Shown: positions 12,001 to 24,000 of the stretch, piece after piece | How positions within the stretch are numbered: the first letter of the stretch is position 1 | Layout: each line of letters starts with the position of its first letter | NCBI GenBank assembly: GCA_949316235.1 | Contig: OX438743.1 | Location: 29,977,242 to 30,041,241, forward strand | Source of the DNA: Oegoconia quadripuncta | Lineage: Eukaryota > Arthropoda > Insecta > Lepidoptera > Autostichidae | Length of the DNA stretch: 64,000 bases | Direction: 5' to 3' | Translations under genes and position numbers: made by a program | The notes under the pieces: generated by a model | The model's database searches: none | Seen by the model: only the letters and a program-made list of their open reading frames with translations | Told to the model about the DNA's origin: nothing

Positions 12001-15000
12001 ATTTTCTTTATTTTGTTGGCGAGGTTTTTGAATCGATTAGGATTACTTAGCTACAATAAATTGTAAAAAGTGCTTTTCAAAAAACCCACGAAGACATTGC
12101 CATACGTTAAGAAAGTAATAATAAATCCGCCATTGTACTCAAATTCTGTATCAATGCAAAATTAATGTATTGCCTTTTTGTACAATAAAGCGTTCACAAA
12201 CCAACAAACAAACAATAAATAATAATAAATAAATAAATATTTCGGACAATTACATCAATCATCTAGTCCCCAATTAAGCAAAGCTTGTACTATGGATACC
12301 AGATAACGTATAAAAATACACAAATATTTATAGAAACATCCATGACTCGGGAATAAATGTTCGTATTCATCACACAAAGATGATATTCTAGATAGTCTAT
12401 TCTAGCGATCTGTAAAAAAGAGAAAAAATGCTTTTTAAATATTAAAATATATTACTTACTTTTTCTTTCATGGGAGATCATGGTGTACTGTTTATATAGT
12501 TCTAATATACCATAGCTTGAGCGTTGCCTTCGAGTTTAATATTATGTTATTGTTATTTATGTTATATGTTATTTTCGGTTGGTGGTAGGGCATTTTAAAT
12601 GTCCGCCTGGCTAGCTACCACCATCTTATCTAAATCTGTCGCCAGTCAGCAATGTTAATAGCATTGTTGTGTTCCGGTTGTCAGAGATAAGATAGCCAGT
12701 CCCCCAAATGTGTTGGGGTTTCCGGGTCAGTACGCTTCCACCTGCGACCTCATCGTCACTTAACATCAGGTGTGATATTGAGGTCAAGTACCAACCTGTT
12801 GTGCATAAAAAAAATTACAAAATTTACCTTCTAACTAACGTATTGCAATATAAAAAATACATAGCAATTTTCTCGATAAATATGGGACAATTGAGAAATA
12901 AAGATAATAAAAAACACGTTAATCTAAAATCAATCTATCCAAAAAACATTATTTTAAAAGTACATATTATATGACATTACCTTGAATAATTTTCTGTAGC
13001 GGACGAAGGTGACTCCTCGGTACTTTGTTCCGCGTAGTTTTGTGCGGGGGGAAAATTCAAACACTCCTTTGCCGCCGTAGACATTTTCGCATTTCCAAAA
13101 TTATTTACCTGCAAATTATAACAAATTTCGGTATAATTATTTAATAAACAAATATATAGTCTGTATACCTCTTTATTTATTAAAAAGGACCATGTAATTA
13201 ACAAAAAAAAACAGTATATTTAAAAAGTACTCACTTGGTGACTTTCCATCGTTTCACAGTTTTTTTTTCGGTGGGAATGTCTGGAAACTTTTTTAAATGT
13301 TGATTTATTACCCAAGGTGGAAATATGAATGGATTTTGAAATTATTGAGAATGTTTGTCGCAATTTTCGAGAGCGAAGCGTGCATCTGTCCACCCGCTAG
13401 AGACGCTAACTGCCAACTGAATAGACTTATAAGATATGCCGAAACCACAGATTACCCCCAATAGATACCGCATACAGGGCCTACGGCGCGCGCCACTCAT
13501 CTATGATTTTGCACTGATGTAAATAATTACTTGATTAAGCCACTTCAGTACCGACCAAGTATGGGATCTGTGTGCACGTAATTTTAAATAACTTTCTTAC
13601 GTATTTTTTGAGCTTTGAATTACTGAAAAATGTCAACCTGTGTCGTAAAATGGTGTGGAAAGAACTCGAGGACGTCCAGCTTCAAGAAGGATAACATTAC
13701 TTTCCATCGGTAAGTAAAATTATTATTTATTTTATATTTCGCGGAGATCGAGTTATAATGGACATAAAACGGTTGCAGATGAAAAATTTTAGCTCGCGTT
13801 GATGTCTTTCTTGAATGATCCCTTTCTCTCATTACTATAATTACTATGTTCATCTCTTTTTGTCATTGGCGCGTGTAACGCTAGTGTAGTAAGTCGGATG
13901 GGTCTGATCGCTATCGATATTCTACTTGTAAAATAAATTAAGGCTAGGATGAAAGTGGTCGATCGAAAGTATTTCAAGCTTTTATTTAGTTTCATTCACC
14001 TATCCCGGTGGTGTCTGTCTGTGTTATATAAAATCATACAAGTTACATTTGATACATTTCCTGGTATTCGATTGAGTTAGAATTTGGTATATAGGTACAT
14101 ATACAGCCTGTTTCATATCCCCTAATGCCGAAAGGGGATGATTCTACCCATCAATATGAACAACTTTTACTACGGCTGTTGCTGTTGCATACATTTTTGT
14201 CGAGTAGGTATGAACTTTTTCTATGGAACAGTAGATTTTTTTTCGCGAATTCGAAGTTAGTCCCATAGTAAAAGTTATTCATATTGATGGGTAGAATCAT
14301 CCCCTTTCGGCATTAGGGGGACCTAGGAAACAGGCTGTAGAATAGAATGTAATAAAAGAAAGCGATGACAATGTTATTGCATTGTCAATTGTGTCAGCAA
14401 CATGATGCTGTTCCCAGAATTGTCTCCGTTAATAGACCTCGACACGCCAGCGATTTGATCTTTGAGGTCACTTTTCGTGTTCATGTATTAATTGTATGAT
14501 TTTTTTACGCCAATTTTGTTTTGGGTGTTCACGTACTTAATCGAACGTGGTGAAAATAAAATCGTACGATTAATACATGAACACGAAAAGTGACCTCAAA
14601 GATCAAGTCGCTGGCGTCCCCCCATCAAAATGTTTAATTAATTATTAGGCCACAAACTAAACGACAACTGACAGCAAACGGCGGCGGTGGCGGTCTAATG
14701 CTAGGTTTATTGTTCTCGACGAGTGGGTAGATCGCGCAACTGTCATCGCTACCATCGAGAATAGTTACATATAAAATGCATTCGATCAAATCGCGGGCGC
14801 CGACTTCCTCGTCATCGCCGCCACTATCGCTTCCCTACCTGCTGTCGGTTGTCCAGTTTGTGGCCTTAAGGCTCGTTCAGGGAAACGGGGCAATGCACAA
14901 CGCGTGGAGCCACGCGTCGCCCAGTCAAATTAAACCTAATGCTATTATATGTGAGCGTTCATGAGCTGGTCGCTCGCTACGTGCGATATGAACCCTCTCA

Positions 15001-18000
15001 TAGTATAGCATTTGTTTTATTTGCCCCGCGTCTCCCTGAATTATCCCAAAGAATGAATTCGCACGAATGTATGAATTTGCGAGTCGACGCTCGGTCTCAT
15101 TTCGCACCGTCCTCTGTGACACTCGATCTTTTAGACTCTACGCCTATGTGAATAGATTCTATAATTTTAAAACATTGACGCACGAAATAGCGCTCAGTGT
15201 GAATTCGACCCCAAATCGACCCTATCCTTTTATAATATACTTAATCGTGTAAAAAAATATCGACATTTTTTATTACACAGTCACATCACTACGGAGTAGT
15301 GTAACCTTGACATAGCCAATCACGTCGCATTTGTTTCGTCTCCCGCAACCGGCACCTACCGCCTAAAATGGTCACTTCATGCAAGTACAAATTGTCCATC
15401 ATGCGGAATCTATTGGGGGTAATCTGTGGCCGAAACGTATTCTAATTGCAACCGTTAATGCGGAAAGAGATGGATCAAGATCGTTGCCGCTCAGAATTAT
15501 AGACGTAAGCGACATTTATTAATCTGTATTTTATTATAAAAGTATAAAACTTAGAAAGTCATTCATTCCGATTTAATTAGGCACTATAACTATCTAAGGA
15601 ATTATGTAAAAACTAATTGCAAATCTTTTATATTTTCGGAGATAAAACGATTTTAGTCATTTTAAAGTGCTACGTTTTAGAAATAAATCTATCGAGAAAA
15701 CTTTCACCAATCATGTTCCCCACCACCACCATCCCATTACCTCAACCACCACCCCATCACCCCAACCACCACCCCATCACCCCAACCACCATCCCAAGTC
15801 CTTTTTATTGAACCGTCATGTATGCCTGTTCCAAATATTAAAGTTATACATGTTACCATTGCTGAGAATTTACTAGCTATATACCATATTTAATCCAAAT
15901 CTGTTCATCCGTTTCTGTGATTGAGCCACTAACAAACAAACATCCAAAACTTTCGCATATATAATATTAATTAGGTTAACAAGCTTTTAAAGCGCATATC
16001 ATATACGTAATACCTTTAAAATGGAACAGAATTTAACGTCATAATGATAATGCAGAAGCCTGATACCTTGAGTTATAACAAAAAATAATGGAAGAAATAC
16101 AATTAACTTCATAATAAATAAATATGCTTATGAATATCGTGCAAACAAATCATTTAGTGATGGCCGATAGGGCATTAAAGTTGGCGACCACGCACGTCGA
16201 CGTCGACTCACAAAGGCCGCGGGAAGTCGCTGGACGCCAGCCGCTTCCAACCGGTCGCTCCGGAAATCTATGGGGGAGGCCTATCTTCAGCAGTGGAGGT
16301 ACTGTGGCGGATATGATGGTGATGATGTTATATAACAAGAATAACTTAATGATAAATAAATAAATATTTTCGGACATTTACACCAATCATTTAGTCCCAA
16401 ACTAAGCAAAGCTTGTGCTATGGATACTAGGTAATGGATAAACATACATAAAAATTTATATAAACAAAACTGGAGAATAAATGTTCGTATTCATCACACA
16501 GGGTTAATTATGCAGGCTTACTTTGACGTCAGTTTCTTGGTGCCCACGTCAGACTTATCCGAGGAATCGTCCGAGACAGAGATCCTCTTAGGCGCTTTGG
16601 GAAGGTCGCCGAGCCGGCTTTTGGCGGATTTCGACTTTGGCCTAAAGTCCGGCTCTCTCTCCGGCGTAAATCTGAAACAGAACCATTAGAAATGGATTGG
16701 ATGACTGCGAGGAACAGGTTGTTAATTTAAACATGCAAAATCTTAATGAAGCCAAAAAACCTCGAAGGCAAACAACTGGGGGAAATTAGGACGTCTTCCT
16801 ACTCCTAACCATTATATTTCTTCGTTTCCGAGGTCCTAGGTACCAGAGATCATGGGACACGTCACCTTGTGTATCACTGTAGATCTGGGTTCAAATCAGG
16901 AGAAATAATGAGGTGGCGATCTGCTCGAAACAAAAACTATTCTATAATGTCAATTCTAAAACACATGATATCTCTCATTGACATTTGGTTATTTACGATT
17001 TCCTGTCTCCTATTCGTCTGTTTTTTAATATAATTCGATTTAATATTTCCATACATACATACGATGGTCGAAATCACTGTCCTTTTGGATCCAATAAATA
17101 TTTTGACAGCTTAGATTGTAAACTACCTATACTACAATTGCCTAAGCTCACTCTTGCCGACGAGGCGACTAGACAGTGGACGAAGAGCACGGAAACGTAA
17201 CGTAATATAATGTAGACATGTACGATGATATACAACTAAATGATGTTGCATAAACTACTTCTACTATTATTTTGGAAATACTATTATAAATAAGAAAATT
17301 ATACAAACCTATTGTAAATTGATGCAAAAAAAATAAAAAAAATTGCATAAATGCACTAATAATTCCAACAAAATTAGAGTAAAAAACCTAAACTATAATG
17401 ACTAAGAAAAGTAAGTCAGACTTTGATTTTAGCACAAAAACAATTATAAGCATAGTTCTGTTTCACAGGGGTGGGAATGATCTTATATTTTGGAAACACG
17501 ACTTATTTTTTTTCTTTACACATAGGTACACGCAGCAGCATCTAGTTCCACACTAAGCAACTAGGCTCGTATTATGGATACCAAATGGTTGATAAACTAC
17601 ACAAATACATTTTATTTGTAAATAAATACATATATAAATGAAAAACATCCATAACTCGAGAACACATGTCTGTATTCATCATACAAACATATGCCCCTAG
17701 CGGGATTCGAACCCGCGACCTTTTGGTATAGCAGTCACAGTTTTTAACCTCTACACCAAACAGGTCGTCATTTTCATAGGGGAGAGGAGTCCGTAACTGA
17801 ACATCTAAATACAAACGTGCGAAGACTGTGGTTCGAAAGATCGTAGTTCCGATAACATATTGCTTGTGCGATAAACTACACACCGACAGAATACTTCCTC
17901 GACAAATGCTATTGCGAAAGAACTCTCCGGTATGTTGAACTTAAAATCGAATTTCCTTCTGAACCTAACCAACAGTGTCAAAGTGCTCCGACCCACCTTG

Positions 18001-21000
18001 CTCTCTCGCTACAAAGGTCTCTATCGCACTAGCGTTCGTCGAATTAGTATTCTGTCGTTGTCGCACCAACTTGTCGTTGTCGTTGTGTTTATCGCACCAG
18101 CAATATATCGACCAACAGAGATCGGAACTACTATCTTTCAGACCACATTCTTGTGTGAACCTCTCTTCTCAGTGACCATGAGAGACGCCGGCGGGCACGG
18201 GTCTTAGTGGTTCAACTTCAGTTGCGGGGTGGACTGGGATTACATTCTTTAAGCCAAGCAGATGGATCACAATTAATTTGCAAAATGAATCGGTTCGGTT
18301 ATTCTTGATTCTTTACCTGACGAATTTCGGAGACAACGATTACAATTAGAGATGGGAGTCGGATTTCTCATTTTTAGTCAAAATCAAAACAAACTTGCGA
18401 AATCAACATGAATAAAATCAGGTTATTTTGGTAAGAAAAGTTGACAATGCTAGCAAACGACCCGTATAACTGCCATCAATGCTGTACTCGTCAATGTAAT
18501 CGAACCCCTTGGTCTTCTTAACGAGTCAACGACAAAAATATCATATTTTTAAAGACTACATTTAAAGAAAGGCGGGAATATACGTCCGATTGTGTTTCCA
18601 ATTGTCTGATCAGACTATCTGATCGTATTCACTCAATACACGTCCGATTCTTCCGTCAGACTTTTTCTGAAATCAGTCGTTCTCGAGCTATTATCCCGAG
18701 TGGTTGCATGCGGAGCAGAAAGAAAAAATGGACGACGATTTACAAAAAAAAAAAGATAATGAAAAATATTTACTCGTGTTGACGCGAAAGAAAAAGACAC
18801 CGATAATAGAATCGTGAACACCTCGGCGTCGACTATCGGGTCGGACGTGTATTAAGTGTTCAAACAAAACTATGGCTCCAGCGCCTTCCGATAGTCTGAT
18901 CAGAGACGAGCCTTAAACGTGGCAATGCGTACCGATTTTCGAACCACTACTATAAGGATATAATGTAATCGTTAATCAGTGCTATAACAGTTTTCAAAAT
19001 TTTGCATGTTTAGATTAACAATCTAAACTGAACCACGTCCATTTACTTATTTTATGTTCTCTCATCCATCACTATTTTATAGATAATATACGAGGGTGTG
19101 AACATAATCAAAAAAAAAAGGTAAAACAAGTAAAACTATAAGCTAACGCTAAATGTGTACTGATTTGTTTTGGTTTCCATGTACTATGATAATATGACAT
19201 TGGGTAAAAAAAAATAACTAATAGGACAATAGAATTATTAGTTTTCTATGTAATTAACGATCAAGATAATAAACAATGTCACGAGCTCGATTTCATGCAT
19301 GAGCATCGATGTGGTGGCATCCGATATGAAATTCTTAACTCGCAGTCGTTTCATGTAGCCTGTGAACTACTCGGGAATCTGTTTTTCAATCTGTCGCAGT
19401 GCTTTGATTAAAATTAAAAGTCAGTTAAATTTGCATTTCCGTACAAAACAAATTGTACAGTCTATTTTGTCTAAGTCTGCTTAACGTAATCTCTATCGAG
19501 TGACGAGATGTTACATTTGTTACGCGAATATGAGACATTGCCCTTGCCTACCACAGTGAATTACAGAACTTTCGAAAAAGTTATAATTATTATTATTAAA
19601 TAAACTTTCTCGCAGGTTTGTGATGTTTCTAGAGTGATACAGATAGCCAGTGTCCTAGCCATTTTGGTGGGTACAAGTTGCGACATGGACAAAGTTGAGT
19701 TTTAGTTGGCGAATGGTTCATAGAACTTGACGCGAGATTTCTAAGATTTACGGTTAGTTAACTGCCTGCGTAGCGTGATATCGTTTGTCGGTCGCGACGT
19801 AGGAGTGAGAGTGGGATAGTTGTATATTTCGTCTAAGCGAATGAGCAGGACAAATCTTATCCCGCGCGACATAAACGTTTATCGAGCCTTTCATGTTAAG
19901 GCCAGCAGGTGTGTTTTGTGTGAGAATAATTTCAATATAGTCTTTACTCACTATTCCATCGGTTGAAAGCAATTTCTTAAAAAAATTTGACTATTATAAA
20001 TTATCACTATTTTACTAAAATATTTTGTTCTAATGATGAATAAGGAAGTTTATTTACTCGATTTCCGCCTGTCGTCTCTTTGGCAAAATGTTTTACAAAA
20101 TTTAGGCAAAAATAAGGCATCCGAATTGTCCGAACGAATAAATAATTTGCGCTTGGGAAAGTACAGACGGGTTGACGATAAATAATTGAAAAAAAAAAAA
20201 AAAAACATCGTAATAAAACAAATATTTTGGCAAAATTATGATAAATACCACTGTATCAGTGCCATTGTCCTTGGAACCCTTTGTAACGATTCCCCTTAAA
20301 TAATGCAATAAAAAAATAAATAAAATAAGGAGGAAAGCTAGGTTTTCCTTATACCTTAAATCATTTTGTAAGTTAACAACCTTTCTGGACTCTCTGTCCG
20401 TTTATCTAATTCCTTTTTTTTCACTTCCGCCTCCTTTTTCTCTTCTTTTTTTGCACCAAGCCTCTCTCTTACTGGTCTTTTAGGGAGTTTCAACTCAATT
20501 TGCGGCAGAGTTTCGGGGAGTTCCTTGGGGGGTTCTATTGAAATTTCGGGTGGTTTGGGGAGTGGTTGGGGTTCGGGAGGGGGGATGTCACTGGTGGCAG
20601 AAGGCGTGGTTGTTGGCGCTTGGGATGATATTTCCTGTAAATGTAAATTACGCATGTAAAAATAGACTTATACTTTATTAAGCTCGTACGATACAAGTAA
20701 TCATTCTGTGCTTTGGAATTAAAATGGAAGATCTGTGTAATTGTACTCGCTTCTAAGGCCGCTATTATAAATACATAAGGTCGAACAAAATTAACCCGAC
20801 AAACCTTGCAGAGTGTATGTATAGGATGTACCTATTACGAAAAAAAATAAAACATTAAAGTTAACACGTTTACGGACACTATAGACGTAATAACAATATA
20901 ACTTCTATTGTGTCTGTGAACATGTTAAGAGATTTTATTTAAAAAAAATGAGAAATGTAAGTTTTGTGAGTTGGACCTTACTACTACGACACACAAACAC

Positions 21001-24000
21001 GAGCCGCGGTATCTTTGAAAACGCCGAAAGGCGACCACTCGCCGCTGGCGCTTGCCCCGGCGCCGCGACTTGATGTGATTGGTAGCGCCATATGCCAAAT
21101 GGTGCCACCCCCATTGGCGTCTTTCATATTAATACGTTGCCTGTTTTTTCTCATTGATAAAACAAGGTAAAATCGAAATGAAGTAAGTCTGTTAATTTGT
21201 ATTTTAATTTGCACTTACATTCAATTTTTTACTCGGAAACTAAATTTTTAAGGCTAGCTTTTCAATGAATATATTATTTCATTGTCATGTACTTTTAATT
21301 GCCAACGTTTGTCGGATTAATTTAGTTAGATAAATAGTGGTAATATGGTCATATCTTCTATGATTAGTAATTTATGACAATTTAATTGATCACATTTTGA
21401 TAATATTTTGCTATTTAGACTATGAGTTTCAAAAAAGTTTGTCAAATATCTTACGTCATTTCTATGATGGTGAATAAATAAATAAATATCCTTGGACATA
21501 CACACAGCGCCATCTAGTTAGTCACTAAGCAAGGCTTGTATTATGGTTACCGTTACCAGATGGTAGATATCGTACACATACTTTTTTTTTGTAAATTATA
21601 CATTATTATAGTAATCAATCACTCATAACTCGGATACACACGTCCACATTCATGAATTTTGTATCATGATACAAAAATAGGACCTACCGTAATTTGAACG
21701 CGAAGTCTGTAGAAACCGCCATGGATTCTAACCACTATACCAAACAGGTCGTCATATATGTAACTATAAGTGTACTAATAAGTAGCAGCCTAAGTTTGAT
21801 TTGTATTATTTTTAGATGAGTGATGAGAAAACGAAATATTGCATACCTGAAAAACATCCTCAGCAAAATCATTCATAAGTTCCTCAGCTTCAGTTCGAAT
21901 GTTTAAAAAATCCTCATCATCGGACATAGAGTCTAATTGTTCAGTCAATTTCTGCTTCAAGCCTTGGATTTTTGCTTCTATTTCATCAATTTCCTTGATT
22001 TGTTCTTCTCTTGGTGCTCCCGCTGACGATACACTACTTCTATTAACTTCCTGTGATGACTGATCTTCATTAGAACTTGATGGTTCAGCTTGTGATGATA
22101 TGGTAGCAGGATCAATTATAGGTATAATTGGTCTCTTCACTTCACTAATATCAGGCTTCTTATCAGGTTGCTTTTCCTCTATGGGCATATCCATGTTTAT
22201 ACCATGGTTTTTCAATATCTGACCGGCAAAAATATCAGTGATTGATGGCTCAGATTCTTTCTCCATATTCATAAGTAATGGTGGAACGTTAGGCCGTATC
22301 ATCTCATGGTGTTTACTCTTCTTGGTTTTATGACCTTTATCTTTCTTGCGTTGAGATTTGTCCTTATTTCTCTTTTTCGCTTTCTTTACACCTTCAATTT
22401 TATTTAGTTTACCCTTTTTACCTTTTGATTTTTTGTCTTTATTTTTTTCCTTGCTCTTTTCAGGGTCTGCTATTTCTGAAAGTAAGAAACACAATTTGAT
22501 TATCAAAATGGAATTTCTTATTATTTTTTGTTTCATATTCTCTTGGAATACTTATCAAGAGGCACACGTTATTAGTTTGAGTTCGCACTGTAAATAACAA
22601 TTGGTTGGTATTTTGCACTACCGAAAAGATGTTTTCTTATTTATTACATCAACAGCCTTTAGTCCAGTGTTGGGGCACAGCCTCCTGTTATTAGAACAGG
22701 GTATGCCTGCTGCCTTCCGAAGCTCGTAAACACTCGTATGAAAAAATGCCGTATGAAATAACATCGCTGTGTAATTTGGTTAAATGGTCATTAATTCTTC
22801 ACTCCCAACATCTCAAAGGGATGTAATATATTTTAGATTATCTGTGTGCGTCTGTAAGCATTGTAGGGTCAAAATGGCTGTATCGATTTGATAACGGTTT
22901 TTATTCGAAAATTGCTCTTTGTGAGATGGTTCTTAATGTAAGGAAATCGGTTCAGCCAATTCGGAGGCATTTAGCTTTTTAACACAGTTGGTAGATAACA
23001 TGTTGACCGTATCCTGATACGGTCAAAACCCCGGTTTTTCTAAATTATCAATTAATATTTATATAATTTTTAAGTTAAGCACCACTTACTACTCAAAGGC
23101 GCAGAAACGGTAACCTCCTGCAACTTTTTGAGAACCTGATGCAGCCAGCCGACAAACAGCTGCGTGTTGTCACCAAGGAAAAGTTGGAGGTCATCCTCCA
23201 TCTGTGCCCTGGTGCGTTTGTTTGCAACCATCACCATCACGTAGTCTGGGAGCTCATCGTCTGAAGGAAAACACTTCTATGAGAGTGGCGTCCGAGAAAA
23301 AATTACACAAAAGCCTGGTTGATTAGAATTTAAAATCATCAATGCAAAATATTCAGCGTCGGACTTTTCCCTGCAGATAAATAAACAAGTACAGGTAATA
23401 AGGTGTGGAGTTGAATGAGGTAAAAGTTAAGAGCTGATTATATGGCGCCACTGTCGGTGCTGCAAACAAAACGGGACCCTATTTGCATCGTTAATAGGAA
23501 ATTAAGAAAGAAAAATACTAGGAGCACTAGTGCCGCCACATAGTTCAGTAAGCGAACGGTTTTTCCAATAACTTTAAAGTTCCTAATTTTTTGCATATGA
23601 ATGTGATAGAATAAATATGTTCTCTAACAAATCAGTAAATCCCCACTATTGGGGCACAGCCTCCTCTCACTGGGAAAGGTGGGAATCCATCACGCGGGCG
23701 GATTGATGGATTTGTGTCAGATTAGTGGCCCACTGACAGTCAGTAAATACTGACTACTTACAAAACGTAAGCCGCCCCAGTAGACCACCGACTTGGCTTA
23801 ACGACTGCCCTCAATTGAAAACAACCGAAGCACGGCAGCACTTGTATTAAAATGCCACTAGTGGTCACCCATCCAAGGACTGACCGCGCCAGACCTTGCT
23901 TAACTTCGCAAATCGAAGACGAATGCGACCTCGTCACGAGTGCTATACATTCTCTTTGTATCAATTATGCAATAAAATACAGGAAGTAGCTAAACATAAT

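Larger units (their letters stand above)
13438..15436 (+). mobile_element. P-element-like transposon (THAP exon, 8-bp TSD)
   Basis: The element occupies 13446-15428 (1,983 bp). The 8-bp duplication GCCGAAAC is present on both sides (13438-13445 and 15429-15436). Ends are inverted: cacagattacccccaataga on the left and its complement on the right, about 28 bp with one mismatch. An orphan exon at 13630-13709 encodes the start of a THAP zinc finger. An 8-bp target duplication and a THAP-type DNA-binding domain are hallmarks of the P superfamily. No transposase catalytic region is seen, and two smaller foldback elements lie inside, so it is non-autonomous and old enough to have been invaded. Confidence 0.85.

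Noticed and set aside
14776..15252. Several 60-70-codon frames on both strands within the P-like element
   Set aside because: Short and overlapping on both strands, with no transposase motif. GC-rich sequence there has few stops by chance.
20356..20655. Single-exon gene at 20.4-20.65 kb starting at MRNLHLQ
   Set aside because: The first seven residues lie upstream of a cag acceptor, and the proline-rich frame fits ZC3H14 exon 5 by phase.
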